64,000 bases of DNA from Cupriavidus sp. MP-37 (GTDB lineage: Bacteria > Pseudomonadota > Gammaproteobacteria > Burkholderiales > Burkholderiaceae): NCBI RefSeq assembly GCF_020618415.1, contig NZ_CP085344.1, positions 1,821,001 through 1,885,000 of the forward strand, in the 5' to 3' direction. Made by a program: the position numbers and the translations under genes. Position 1 is the stretch's first letter; each line of letters starts with the position of its first letter. The notes beneath the pieces were generated by a model. The model ran no database searches and was not told the DNA's origin. It worked only from the letters and a program-made list of their open reading frames with translations. This document shows positions 1 through 8,198 of the stretch, one piece after another.

Positions 1-109
1 CTGTTCCGATGGATGCATCGATGCTCGTTCCTCTAGGTTCTGGCTGACCGACTTATCATAGCCGCTGGGTTCGATCTCGTCGCCGCTCGTCAACCAGTGG
101 AGTTCAGCC

Positions 110-592
110 ATGGCCAACAGCACGTCCAGGACCCCGGCAGGGAGCGCGCGCAAGTCCGCGCAGAAGACCGCCACCCGCCCCGCCACCGGCAAGCCGGTGC
201 TGCTGGCGGGCGGCAATCCGCAGATTCCGAAAGGCGACGGCGATGCGCCGGTGCAGGCCTACCTCGCGGCGATGCCGGGCTGGAAGCAGGACGCGGGCCG
301 CCGCCTAGACGCACTGATCGAGCGCAACGTGCCCGATGTCAGCAAGGCGGTGCGCTGGAATTCGCCGTTCTATGGCCGGGCGGGGCAGGGCTGGTTCCTG
401 AGCTTCCATTGCATGACCCGGTACATCAAGGTGGCGTTTTTCCGCGGCATGTCGCTGGATCCGGTGCCGCCGGTCGAGTCCAGGGACAAGGACACGCGCT
501 ATTTCCATATCCACGAGGGCGAGGCCTTCGACGAGGACCTGCTGGCGCACTGGATCCGGCAGGCCGCGGCGCTGCCGGGGTGGCAGCCGTAG
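110..592 (+). CDS. DUF1801 domain protein
   Basis: A 160-residue soluble protein. The first 35 or so residues are rich in Ala, Lys and Arg and look disordered. The rest fits the DUF1801 (YdhG-like) fold: a helix around residues 48-72 with DAGRRLDALIERNVPDV, followed by the strand region KAVRWNSPFYGRAGQGWFLS and a final acidic/aromatic segment. The biochemical role of DUF1801 proteins is not settled. The start is ATG with GGAG seven bases upstream. No operon partner is evident, since the next gene begins 145 bases downstream. Family assignment is fairly safe; function is unknown. Confidence 0.8.
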   Translation: MANSTSRTPAGSARKSAQKTATRPATGKPVLLAGGNPQIPKGDGDAPVQAYLAAMPGWKQDAGRRLDALIERNVPDVSKAVRWNSPFYGRAGQGWFLSFHCMTRYIKVAFFRGMSLDPVPPVESRDKDTRYFHIHEGEAFDEDLLAHWIRQAAALPGWQP

Positions 593-737
593 CCGCGCGG
601 CCAGCGCAGGCCGGTGGCGGCTGCGCCGAGCGGCGCTCGGCAGGAGCGCGTGGGAGATGCCTTGTGGCCTATATTGAAGTCCTGCGCGGCATGGGCGCCG
701 GCGTTGCCGGACGGACCGCGCGAGCAAGGAGTGCGCC

Positions 738-1841
738 ATGAAGATCGCAAGCATCGAGGCCATCGTCCTGCGCATTCCGTTCACGGTCGGCGGCGTTTCG
801 GCCGCGGGCGTCTGGGGCGGTGCCGGCATGCAGGCGGCCGATTCGCTGCTGCTCAAGGTGAGCACCGATGATGGCCTGGTCGGCTGGGGCGAAACCTTCG
901 GCTTCGTCGGCATTCCGGCGGTGAAGGCGGCGATCGAGCAGATGCTGGCGCCGGCCTGCATCGGCCGTGACGCGAGCCGGATCGATGCAATCGGCCTGGA
1001 CCTGCAGCGCCGGTTCCATGTGTTCGGGCGCAGCGGGCCCCTGTTCTACGGGCTGTCGGCGCTCGATATCGCGCTGTGGGACCTCTGCGGCAAGGCGGCG
1101 GGGCTGCCCGTCCACCGTTTGCTTGGCGGCGCGCGCTGCGAGCGGTTGCCGGCCTACGCCAGCCTGATCCGGTACGCCGATGCCGAAGCGATCGCGGTCA
1201 ACGTCAGGCGTGCCATCGCCGATGGCTACCGCAGCCTGAAGCTGCACGAAGTCGACCTGGCCGTGATCCGCGCCGCACGCGCGGCCGCGGGGCCGGAAAT
1301 CGAAATCACGCTGGATACGAACTGCCCGTGGACGCTGCATGAGGCCATCGACATGGCCCGCGTCCTGCAGCCCTTGTCGCTAAGGTGGCTGGAAGAGCCG
1401 CTGTGGCCGCCCGAGAACTACGCCGGACTGGCGGCCCTGCGCCAGCGCTGCGCGATTCCGGTTGCAGCCGGCGAGAATGCGACCACGCTGATGGAGTTCG
1501 AGCATCTGCTAAGCCTTGGCGCCGTCGATGTGGTGCAGCCCAGCCCGGCCAAGATGGGCGGCATCAGCGCCCTGCGCGATGTCTTTGCCCTGGCCAGGGC
1601 GCACAACGTGCAGGTGATGGTCCATACCTTCTACGATGGTCCCGGGCTGCTGGCCGCGATGCATGCCACCGCGGCGCTGGGCGACGCCGCCGCCATGATC
1701 GAATGGCGCTACTTCGACATGGCCGCGCAGGTGCTTGGCGATGCCGTGGTGCCGCGCGACGGCAACATCGCGCTACCCACCGGGCCGGGCCTGGGCATCG
1801 ACCCGGATCCGGAAGTGATCCGACGCTACCGCGTGGGGTGA
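738..1841 (+). CDS. Enolase-superfamily enzyme (mandelate racemase/muconate lactonizing type)
   Basis: A 367-residue enzyme with the capping domain followed by a TIM barrel. The three acidic magnesium ligands are visible: D193 (in LDTNCPW), E219/E220 (in WLEEP) and E246 (in AAGEN). A histidine at 296 (VHTF) sits where mandelate-racemase-type enzymes place a catalytic His. The usual second-strand K-x-K reads K168-L-H170, and the QPD that often pairs with the His reads QPS, so the acid/base set differs from textbook racemases and cycloisomerases. These enzymes act by abstracting a proton alpha to a carboxylate, on sugar acids, lactones or dipeptides. The substrate cannot be assigned here. The gene stands alone, 84 bases before the mscS-type gene. 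Confidence 0.85.
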   Translation: MKIASIEAIVLRIPFTVGGVSAAGVWGGAGMQAADSLLLKVSTDDGLVGWGETFGFVGIPAVKAAIEQMLAPACIGRDASRIDAIGLDLQRRFHVFGRSGPLFYGLSALDIALWDLCGKAAGLPVHRLLGGARCERLPAYASLIRYADAEAIAVNVRRAIADGYRSLKLHEVDLAVIRAARAAAGPEIEITLDTNCPWTLHEAIDMARVLQPLSLRWLEEPLWPPENYAGLAALRQRCAIPVAAGENATTLMEFEHLLSLGAVDVVQPSPAKMGGISALRDVFALARAHNVQVMVHTFYDGPGLLAAMHATAALGDAAAMIEWRYFDMAAQVLGDAVVPRDGNIALPTGPGLGIDPDPEVIRRYRVG

Positions 1842-1924
1842 GAGGACGATAGCGGGCGAACTTCCGTGCGCGCCTCGTGTCGTTAGTTCCATGGCCGTGC
1901 CATCGCCGGCAAACAGGACGACGC

Positions 1925-3010
1925 ATGCACCTTGACATCCTTCTCGCCCATCCCTGGTTCAGCACATGGACCGCCGCGCTGGTTGCCGTCATCGTCGCGC
2001 TGACCGCGCATCGCCTGGGCGGCCTGCTGCTGTTGCGCATGACGCGCGCCACGCCGGTGCTGCATGCCATCGTGGTCAAGTCGCGGGCACCGGCCAAGGC
2101 GGTGCTGCCGCTGCTGGCGTTGCAGACCGTATGGCAGGCGGCGCCGGACGACCTGCGCTGGATCGACAACGTGCGGCATCTCAACGGGCTGCTGATGATC
2201 GTCGCCACCACCTGGCTGGCGGCCCGCATCATCGCGGGCCTGGCGCAGGGAGTGCTGGCTCAGCATCCGGTCGACGTGGCGGACAACATGGGGGCGCGGC
2301 GCATCCATACGCAGACGCGGGTGTTGTCGCGCATCGCCATGTCGCTGGTGATGCTGATCGGCGCGTCGATGGTGCTGATGACATTTCCCGGCGCGCGGCA
2401 GGTCGGCGCCAGCCTGCTGGCCTCGGCGGGGGTGGTCGGACTGATCGCGGGCTTTGCCGCCAAGCCGGTTTTCAGCAACATGATTGCCGGCCTGCAGCTG
2501 GCGCTGACCCAGCCGATCCGGCTGGACGATGTGCTGATCGTGGAAGGCGAGTGGGGCCGCGTGGAGGAGATCACCGGCACGTACGTGGTGCTGCGGATCT
2601 GGGATGAGCGCCGACTGATCATCCCGCTGCAGTATTTCATCGAAAAGCCGTTCCAGAACTGGACCCGCAGCAGCGCGCAGCTGCTGGGCTCGGTGTTCTT
2701 CCATGTCGACTACGGCATGCCGCTGGCACCGCTGCGCAAGGAGCTGGAGCGCATCGTCCATGCCGCGCCCGAGTGGGACCGGCGCTTCTTCAACCTGGTG
2801 GTGACCGATGCCACCGAGCGCACCATGCAGCTGCGCGTGCTGTGCACCGCGGCGTCTTCCGGGCTGGCGTGGGACCTGCGCTGCGTGGTGCGCGAAGGGC
2901 TGATCGACTTCATGCAGCGCGAGTATCCGCAGTTCCTGCCCCGCCTTCGCATCGAAGGAGAGGACGAGGGCGATGCCGTGCGGCGCGGCGCCGCCGTGCA
3001 CGTAGCGTGA
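1925..3010 (+). CDS. MscS-family mechanosensitive ion channel
   Basis: A 361-residue inner-membrane channel of the small-conductance mechanosensitive family, which releases solutes on osmotic downshock. There are about four to five hydrophobic helices. The pore-lining helix and beta domain are typical: a Gly/Ala-rich stretch (GVVGLIAGFAAKPVFSNMIA), then QPIRLDDVLIVEGEWGRVEEI and the DERRLIIPLQYF segment. The ATG at 1925 is preferred over an upstream GTG at 1877 because AGGACG precedes it and the extra 16 residues are polar. It is nearly convergent with the metallo-hydrolase gene (30 bases between stops). MscS-type paralogues are numerous in these bacteria, so no symbol is given. Confidence 0.9.
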   Translation: MHLDILLAHPWFSTWTAALVAVIVALTAHRLGGLLLLRMTRATPVLHAIVVKSRAPAKAVLPLLALQTVWQAAPDDLRWIDNVRHLNGLLMIVATTWLAARIIAGLAQGVLAQHPVDVADNMGARRIHTQTRVLSRIAMSLVMLIGASMVLMTFPGARQVGASLLASAGVVGLIAGFAAKPVFSNMIAGLQLALTQPIRLDDVLIVEGEWGRVEEITGTYVVLRIWDERRLIIPLQYFIEKPFQNWTRSSAQLLGSVFFHVDYGMPLAPLRKELERIVHAAPEWDRRFFNLVVTDATERTMQLRVLCTAASSGLAWDLRCVVREGLIDFMQREYPQFLPRLRIEGEDEGDAVRRGAAVHVA

Positions 3011-3040
3011 GGCGGCGCGCGGACATCGGCGCTGGTCGAA

Positions 3041-3925
3041 TCAGAAATCGATCTTCTCTCCCGGCTGCGGCACGATCACCTGCGTGGCCGCGCCGGTGCC
3101 CAGCGCGGCGTTGAATTCCGCCGGCGTGCCGCGCAGCTGTGGCGAGGTCTGGTAGTGGATCGGGATTGCATAGCGCGGCCGGATCAGGTCGCGCACCGCG
3201 ATGGCCGCGTCCTGCGGCCCCATGGTGGAGTGGTCGCCGATCGGGATCAGCACCAGGTCGGGCCGGTACCGCTCACCGATCAGCCGCATGTCGCCGAACA
3301 GGCCGGTATCGCCCATGTGCCAGATGCGGAAGCCGTTCTCCATCTCGACGATGTAGCCCACCGGTTCGCCGCCGTAGTGGCTCTCGTCCTTGCCGGTGGC
3401 CGGGTTCTTCCTCACCAGTTCGGACGCGTGCTCGGCATGTACCGCGGTGATCTTCGGTCCGGTGGGGCCGAACGGCATCACGGTGCCGCTCTTGCCGAAG
3501 CGCTGTGCCAGCGCGGCCGGGACCATGCCGAGGCTGACCAGCGCGTGGCCCATGCCGCCCCCGTTGTAGATCGGCGCGTTGTTGAGCTGCGCCAGCGCCG
3601 GGGCGTCGCCGAGGTGGTCGCTGTGCGCGTGGGTCACCAGGATCAGGTCGACCTTGCCCAGCGCGGGCAGCTGCCTGAAGCCGGCGGGCGTCTTCGGGTT
3701 GGTGCTCAGCCACGGATCGATGACGATGACTTTGCCGCCCGGCGAAGTGATGCGGACCGCGGCGTGGCCGAGCCACAGGACCTCCGTCTTGCCGGCGGCG
3801 GCAGGGGTGGTGGCGGGCGCCTGCGCGACCGCGGTGGGCGGCGGCGCAGGTGTGCCGCAGGCAGCGAGCGTGGCGGCGGCGAAGGCGACGGCGGCTGCGA
3901 CGGCGACTGCGCGGAATCTGATCAT
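3041..3925 (-). CDS. MBL-fold metallo-hydrolase, predicted lipoprotein
   Basis: A 294-residue protein with an N-terminal lipoprotein signal ending in LAAC (Cys23), so it is probably membrane-anchored in the periplasm. After a Pro/Ala/Thr-rich linker comes a metallo-beta-lactamase fold of the UPF0173/UlaG-like type: VIDPWL, then the metal-binding motif THAHSDH (H99, H101, D103, H104), then HMGDTGLF and IPIGDH. The substrate is unknown; the family contains hydrolases acting on lactones, phosphodiesters or other esters. It lies eight bases downstream of the serine hydrolase gene on the same strand, so the two are likely co-transcribed. Two exported hydrolases in one unit suggest a shared envelope or external substrate, but that is inference. 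Confidence 0.85.
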   Translation of the reverse strand: MIRFRAVAVAAAVAFAAATLAACGTPAPPPTAVAQAPATTPAAAGKTEVLWLGHAAVRITSPGGKVIVIDPWLSTNPKTPAGFRQLPALGKVDLILVTHAHSDHLGDAPALAQLNNAPIYNGGGMGHALVSLGMVPAALAQRFGKSGTVMPFGPTGPKITAVHAEHASELVRKNPATGKDESHYGGEPVGYIVEMENGFRIWHMGDTGLFGDMRLIGERYRPDLVLIPIGDHSTMGPQDAAIAVRDLIRPRYAIPIHYQTSPQLRGTPAEFNAALGTGAATQVIVPQPGEKIDF

Positions 3926-3933
3926 GGTCTCTC

Positions 3934-5487
3934 CTAGCGGATAAAGACGCCCAGCCCTTCGTGGTCGTAGTACTCCAGCCAGACCTGGTTGCTGGCGAAT
4001 GCCGCGCGCGAGATCGTGCCGGGGCTGGCGTTCTCGTTGTGGAGCGTGAAGGTGAAGACATCCCCATCCCAATGCGCCAGTGGCAGCACCAGCGGCTTCG
4101 CGCCCAGCGTCATGACCAGCGCGCCGCCCTGTTCGGCGACCTGCAGCGGGCCATAGTAGTCGTTGCGGTAGGTGCCGGCATAGGTCGACAAGGCGCGCGC
4201 GGGCAATGGGTTGGACGGCCGCGGCTGGCCCACCAGCCTGCCTTCCGGCAGCAGCAGCGGCGCCAAGGCCTCGGCGAAGATCGCGCCCCAGTCGCGGCGG
4301 AAGGCGCCGTACTGGACCAGGTCGAAGAACTGCGCATTCAGCGTTTCCGGGATGCCGATGGGGTAGCCGTTGGTCAGCGTGACGATGGCCAGGTTCAGCG
4401 ACGGCACCGCCGTAAAACTGGTGGCGCCACCCACCGCGAACCCGCCGGAATGGTTGTAGCTGGTCAGCCCCAGCTCGGTCGTGCCGACATTGAAGCCGTA
4501 GCCGTAATAGCTGGCGGGCCGGCCTTGCACCGGCGGGCCGCTTTGCATCTGCGGCGACAGCGCCGGCGCCAGCGCCGCGGCGTCGACGATGCGCTGGCCG
4601 GCGAACTCGCCTTTGGCCAGCACCAGGATCAGCCACTTGGCCAGGTCGTTGACCGAGGCGCTGACGCCGCCGGCGGGCGATTGCGCATCGGGCATGGTGC
4701 CCATGCCTTGCACCCAGGCGCCGTTGACCTTGACGTGCCCGAGCGCGCGGTTGTCGCGCGCGGCAAAGTCGGCGTAGCGCGAGCTGGTGCGGGTCATGCC
4801 CAGCGGCTGGTAGATGGCCTGCTCGGACAGCGTGGCCCAGTCGGTGCCGGCGGCGTTGGCCACGGCCTCGGCCGCGGCGGTCATGCCGAAGTTGGTGTAA
4901 GCGTAGACCGCGCGCAACGGATGCAGCGGCAGGAAGCGCAGGCGTGCCAGCACCTCGCGCCGATCGTAGCCCATGTCTTCGAGCCGGTCGCCGGCGTGGT
5001 CGGGCAGGCCGGAACGATGCGCGTAGAGGTCGCCGATGGTGACCGCCTGCGTGGTTTCCGCATCGGCCAGCGCGAACCCTGGCAGGTGCCGGATGACCGG
5101 GGTGTCCCAGCCGATGCTGCCGCGCCCGACCTGCCGCGCCACCACCGTGGCGCCGATCGGCTTCGACACCGAGGCCAGCTGGAACACGGTATCGGCATCG
5201 ACCGGCGCGGGGTCGCTCACCAGCCGGCGGCCGAAGCCCCTGGCGTAAACGGCCTGGTTGCCGCGCACCACCGCGACGGCCATGCCAGGCACGCCCGAGC
5301 TGGCCATCAGGTTGGCCGCGAGGGTATCGACCTGGGCGATGGCGGCGGTGATCTGCGCTTCGGGAACCGGATCGGGCGGCGGCGCTGGCGCAGGATCGTC
5401 ATCGCCGCCGCAGGCGGGCAGGGTGGGGACCAGCAGGCCGCTGAGCGCGGCTCCCAGGAAACGGCGACGCTCTTGCAGTTTGCCCAC
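3934..5487 (-). CDS. Beta-lactamase-family serine hydrolase, Tat-exported lipoprotein
   Basis: A 517-residue class C beta-lactamase/DD-peptidase-like esterase. The N terminus carries a twin-arginine stretch (RRRFLGA) followed by LPAC, so Tat export and lipidation at about Cys26 are likely. Catalytic motifs are the SxxK tetrad SVSK (S106, K109) and Y-T-N in AYTNFG; a later H-S-G (NHSGGF) fits the third motif. A C-terminal beta domain (YAGTYRNDYYGPL) matches the lipocalin-like DUF3471 extension. The GTG at 5487 was chosen because GGGAGA lies at good spacing and the signal peptide starts there; the frame is open further upstream into tRNA-Leu. Substrate unknown. Confidence 0.85.
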   Translation of the reverse strand: MGKLQERRRFLGAALSGLLVPTLPACGGDDDPAPAPPPDPVPEAQITAAIAQVDTLAANLMASSGVPGMAVAVVRGNQAVYARGFGRRLVSDPAPVDADTVFQLASVSKPIGATVVARQVGRGSIGWDTPVIRHLPGFALADAETTQAVTIGDLYAHRSGLPDHAGDRLEDMGYDRREVLARLRFLPLHPLRAVYAYTNFGMTAAAEAVANAAGTDWATLSEQAIYQPLGMTRTSSRYADFAARDNRALGHVKVNGAWVQGMGTMPDAQSPAGGVSASVNDLAKWLILVLAKGEFAGQRIVDAAALAPALSPQMQSGPPVQGRPASYYGYGFNVGTTELGLTSYNHSGGFAVGGATSFTAVPSLNLAIVTLTNGYPIGIPETLNAQFFDLVQYGAFRRDWGAIFAEALAPLLLPEGRLVGQPRPSNPLPARALSTYAGTYRNDYYGPLQVAEQGGALVMTLGAKPLVLPLAHWDGDVFTFTLHNENASPGTISRAAFASNQVWLEYYDHEGLGVFIR

Positions 5488-5568
5488 GGCAGGTCTCCCG
5501 ACGGCGGCGCGAGCGCGCCTTTGGGATTTACTGTAGGCGATTGGCGCGGGCATTCCCGGCCGATCTGG

Positions 5569-5602
5569 AAAAACAAAAGGCCCGCACTTGCGTGCGGGCC
5601 TT
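5569..5602 (-). terminator. Rho-independent terminator of tRNA-Leu
   Basis: On the minus strand a perfect 9-bp stem GGCCCGCAC/GTGCGGGCC with a four-base loop is followed by a T-rich tract (TTTTGTTTTT). It lies about a dozen bases beyond the 3' end of tRNA-Leu. Confidence 0.9.
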
Positions 5603-5613
5603 CTGCCGAAACT

Positions 5614-5700
5614 TGGTGCCCAGGAGAGGACTCGAACCTCCACAGTGTTGCCACCGCTAGGACCTGAACCTAGTGCGTCTACCAATTCCGCCACCTGGGC
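5614..5700 (-). tRNA. tRNA-Leu (anticodon CAG)
   Basis: An 87-base tRNA with encoded CCA. The acceptor stem GCCCAGG/CCTGGGC is perfect. The anticodon arm is CTAGG-TTCAGGT-CCTAG, giving anticodon CAG and decoding CUG. A long variable arm, typical of leucine tRNAs, and the T-loop GGTTCGAGTCC are present. It has its own promoter and terminator. Confidence 0.97.
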
Positions 5701-5716
5701 AGGTGGTGAGCCGCGA

Positions 5717-5744
5717 ATTCTACCGAAGGCGGCGGAATTTGCAA
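5717..5744 (-). promoter_or_regulatory. Probable sigma-70 promoter of tRNA-Leu
   Basis: On the minus strand TTGCAA, a 16-base spacer and TAGAAT lie just upstream of the tRNA. The -10 box ends 17 bases before the mature 5' end. Confidence 0.6.
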
Positions 5745-5766
5745 GCCCTTGCATGGGCCTCGCGTG

Positions 5767-5800
5767 AAAAAACCTGGGCGACCGCTGTCAGCGGCGGTCG
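5767..5800 (-). terminator. Possible terminator after metQ
   Basis: On the minus strand a 7-bp stem CGACCGC/GCGGTCG is followed, after six bases, by TTTTTT. The gap between stem and T run is longer than ideal, so this is tentative. Confidence 0.4.
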
Positions 5801-5814
5801 TGGTGCGCCGGCAA

Positions 5815-6624
5815 TCAGAACGACGGCACCATCGCGCCCTTGTACTGCGCCTTCATGAACTGGCGCACGTCTTCCGACTGGTACGCGGCCACCAGCTTCT
5901 TGACCCACGGCTTGTCCTTGTCCTGGGTGCGCACCACGATGATGTTGGCGTACGGGCTGTGGATGTCTTCCAGCGCGATCGCGTCCTTGGTCGGCTGCAG
6001 GCCGGCGGCGAGCGCGTAGTTGGTGTTGATCACGGCAGCGCCGACATCGGGCAGGGCGCGCGCCAGCTGGGCGGCGTCGAGTTCCACGATTTTCAGCTTC
6101 CTGGGGTTCTCGGCCACGTCCAGCGGCGTGGCATTGGAACCATTGGTGCCGGCGCCGGCCTTCAGCTTGATCACGCCTTGCGCCTGCAGCAACAGCAGCG
6201 CGCGGTTTTCATTGGACGGGTCGTTGGGCACCGCCACCTTGGCGCCCTGCGGCAGGTCCTTGGGCGACTTCAGGGTCTTCGAGTAGACGCCCAGCGGCGA
6301 GATATAGGTGTAGCCCACGCTCTGCATCTTGTAGCCGCGCTGCTTCACCTGGCTGTCCAGGTACGGCTGGTGCTGGAAGCTGTTGGCGTCCAGGTCGCCG
6401 GCGTCGAGCGCTGCGTTGGGCTGCACGTAGTCGTTGAACTCGACGACCTTCACGTTCAGGCCATTGCGCTTGGCCACCTTCTGGACCACCTGCCAGACTT
6501 CGGCGTCCGGTCCGCTGACCGTGCCGACACGGATGGTCTGTTCCTGGGCCGAGGCACTGCCGGCGGCGATAAAACCCACGGCGGACACTGTTGCCGCCAG
6601 ACGCTTGATGAAAGACGTGCGCAT
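5815..6624 (-). CDS. metQ: D/L-methionine ABC transporter substrate-binding protein MetQ
   Basis: A 269-residue NlpA/MetQ-family receptor that binds methionine in the periplasm and delivers it to the MetNI importer. It has a signal peptide ending near SASAQ; there is no lipobox cysteine, so it looks like a free periplasmic form rather than the lipoprotein seen in E. coli. Family features include the N-terminal strand IRVGTVSGPDAEVWQ, the segment YVQPNAALDAGDLDANSFQH that lines the ligand site, and VAVPNDPSNENRALLLLQ. No metN or metI gene is beside it, so the receptor is an orphan here. The ATG at 6624 follows AGGAG-like purines. A 16-base perfect palindrome lies 141 bases upstream. Confidence 0.92.
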   Translation of the reverse strand: MRTSFIKRLAATVSAVGFIAAGSASAQEQTIRVGTVSGPDAEVWQVVQKVAKRNGLNVKVVEFNDYVQPNAALDAGDLDANSFQHQPYLDSQVKQRGYKMQSVGYTYISPLGVYSKTLKSPKDLPQGAKVAVPNDPSNENRALLLLQAQGVIKLKAGAGTNGSNATPLDVAENPRKLKIVELDAAQLARALPDVGAAVINTNYALAAGLQPTKDAIALEDIHSPYANIIVVRTQDKDKPWVKKLVAAYQSEDVRQFMKAQYKGAMVPSF

Positions 6625-6764
6625 AGGAGTTGTGAAGATCTTGTTGTGATGTGGCGAGTGAGAGGCAATCGCCGGGCAGGGATCGCCTGTCCGGAGAGAG
6701 GGCACAGATTAACGCAATTGCGTCCGGATGGCGCGGCGTGGACGATCCTGGCGTCTATTTCTTT

Positions 6765-6780
6765 TTCATAAGCTTATGAA
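6765..6780. promoter_or_regulatory. Perfect 16-base palindrome upstream of metQ
   Basis: TTCATAAGCTTATGAA reads the same on both strands. It is AT-rich in a GC-rich background and lies between metQ and the mazF-like gene, 141 bases before the metQ start. Next to it are two further hairpins (6783-6799 with a 7-bp stem; 6802-6814, GGCAT/ATGCC). It could be an operator for metQ. A role in ending mazF transcription is less likely because the neighbouring run is A, not T, in that direction. Confidence 0.4.
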
Positions 6781-6827
6781 GCCAGGCGGCGCCCGCCTGC
6801 CGGCATTAAATGCCATGGCGCCGCGGC

Positions 6828-7148
6828 TCAGTCCGCAAAGACTTCGCGCAAGGTCCGCAACGTGTCGGCCACGGTCCGCTCGCTCAGGCCGCCTGCCCGC
6901 TTCACCAGCCGGGACTTGTCGACGGTGCGCAGCTGGTCCAGCAGGATCAGGCCGGTCTTGCGCTGGAAGGTCACGGGGATGCGGAACGGCGCCGGCCGGC
7001 TGCCGGTGGTCATTGGCGCCACCGTCACGGTGCGCAGGTAGTCGTGCATCTCGGGCGGAGACAGGATGACGCAGGGGCGCGTCTTCTCGATCTCGCTGCC
7101 GACGGTGGGATCGAGCGCGACCAGCCAGACGTCGCCGCGCGCTACCAT
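6828..7148 (-). CDS. PemK/MazF-type endoribonuclease toxin
   Basis: A 106-residue toxin of the MazF/PemK/CcdB fold, which cleaves mRNA at short motifs when released from its antitoxin. Family hallmarks are the N-terminal RGDVWLVALDPTVGSEI, then KTRPCVILSP, the strand TVTVAPMTTGSR and the segment GLILLDQLRTVDKSRLVK. The full domain is present, so it should be active. Its start overlaps the end of the upstream antitoxin gene by seven bases, as is usual for translationally coupled toxin-antitoxin pairs. Such pairs are normally autorepressed by the complex. Confidence 0.92.
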   Translation of the reverse strand: MVARGDVWLVALDPTVGSEIEKTRPCVILSPPEMHDYLRTVTVAPMTTGSRPAPFRIPVTFQRKTGLILLDQLRTVDKSRLVKRAGGLSERTVADTLRTLREVFAD

Positions 7149-7390
7149 TTCAGCTCCGCGTCGTCGGCGTTGGGGAGGTCGCCCAGCACCAGGCTGTCGT
7201 CGCCGGCCGCGGCGATCTGCTGGCTGGCTTCCGCCCAGCCTTGCCGCGGCGCCTGCCGGGGCCGGCGCAGCACCAGCGTGTCATTCACGATTTCCATTTC
7301 CACTTCATGCTCCAGACCCAGCTGTGCCAGGATTGCCTTGGGGATCAGGACACCTTGTGAGTTGCCCATCTTGCGGATCGTCGCCTTCAT
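7142..7390 (-). CDS. MazE/AbrB-type antitoxin
   Basis: An 82-residue antitoxin with an N-terminal AbrB/MazE swapped-hairpin DNA-binding domain (MKATIRKMGNSQGVLIPKA) and an acidic C-terminal tail that would wrap the toxin. It precedes the toxin gene and overlaps it. The frame is open a further 27 codons upstream, but the ATG at 7390 fits the family N terminus exactly. The pair is compact and looks intact. Confidence 0.92.
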   Translation of the reverse strand: MKATIRKMGNSQGVLIPKAILAQLGLEHEVEMEIVNDTLVLRRPRQAPRQGWAEASQQIAAAGDDSLVLGDLPNADDAELKW

Positions 7391-7556
7391 GTCTTGTCGC
7401 TCATGGTGTGGCCAGTACTGGCGGCAGCACAATGTTATTACACCACCGGCAACAATGAAACAGGCAGGCACGACGCTGCATGGAAATGTGGCATTCCGGC
7501 ACAGCCGGCAACAGGCGAATTGTCCGAAAACGACCGCGCCGCGCGCACCGTCCGGC

Positions 7557-7964
7557 TCAGTCGGCTACCGCGCCGTAGCCCTGGCCCTTCCACTCGATAA
7601 AACACAGCCCGTGCCCGAACGGGTCAGACAGCGTGGCCTGCCGGCCCCAGGCAAACTCCTGCGGCCAGTCCTCGATCTCGGCGCCGGCCTCGAGCGCGCG
7701 TTCGATGGCTTGCTCGAGGTCGGCGACGACGAAATCGAGATGCACCGGGGTCCAGTGGCGGCGATAGTCGCGCCGGGTCGCGGCGCGCGTGGTCGGGCGC
7801 GTGCCGGCGGGCTTGGCGAGCAGGTAGATCGGGGTATTGCCGCCCAGCATTTCGGCGACGGTGCCGTCGAACAGCTTGCGCTGCAGCCGCAATCCCAGCC
7901 CTTGCGCGTAGAAGTCGATGCCGCGCGCCAGATCGTCGACATCGATATTGATCAGCAACTCCAT
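7557..7964 (-). CDS. VOC (glyoxalase/bleomycin-resistance) family protein
   Basis: A 135-residue single-domain protein of the vicinal-oxygen-chelate fold. It starts MELLINIDVDDLARGIDFY and continues with the paired beta-alpha-beta-beta-beta modules, including VHLDFVVADLEQAI and ATLSDPFGHGLCFIEW. Potential metal ligands (H in VHLDF, E in CFIEW) are present. The family includes glyoxalases, dioxygenases and antibiotic-binding proteins, and the substrate cannot be read from sequence. The ATG at 7964 is preferred to one at 8003 because it matches the usual family start and has AGGAGG-like bases in front. Confidence 0.85.
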   Translation of the reverse strand: MELLINIDVDDLARGIDFYAQGLGLRLQRKLFDGTVAEMLGGNTPIYLLAKPAGTRPTTRAATRRDYRRHWTPVHLDFVVADLEQAIERALEAGAEIEDWPQEFAWGRQATLSDPFGHGLCFIEWKGQGYGAVAD

Positions 7965-8198
7965 CACAGCCTCCTGCAGCGTTCCGGGTGAAAGCGGCCG
8001 CATTGTGCGCCGGGTCTCCTGACAGCTGCTGTCAGGAGTGATGTTCCAGCCGGGCGCGGCGTTTGCGCGGGGCTCCAGCGGGCGCGAATCTGGCCGATAT
8101 GTGGGAGGGGGCGGCTCGACCCATGTTGCAGTGCGCAGACAAAAAGGTCTCGCGAATACGCGGAGACTTCATAATATCGACTTATCGCAAATGGGAGA

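Noticed and set aside
6828..7390. The toxin-antitoxin pair as a new defence system
   Set aside because: Both proteins match the well-known MazEF/PemIK type, complete and without extra partner genes.
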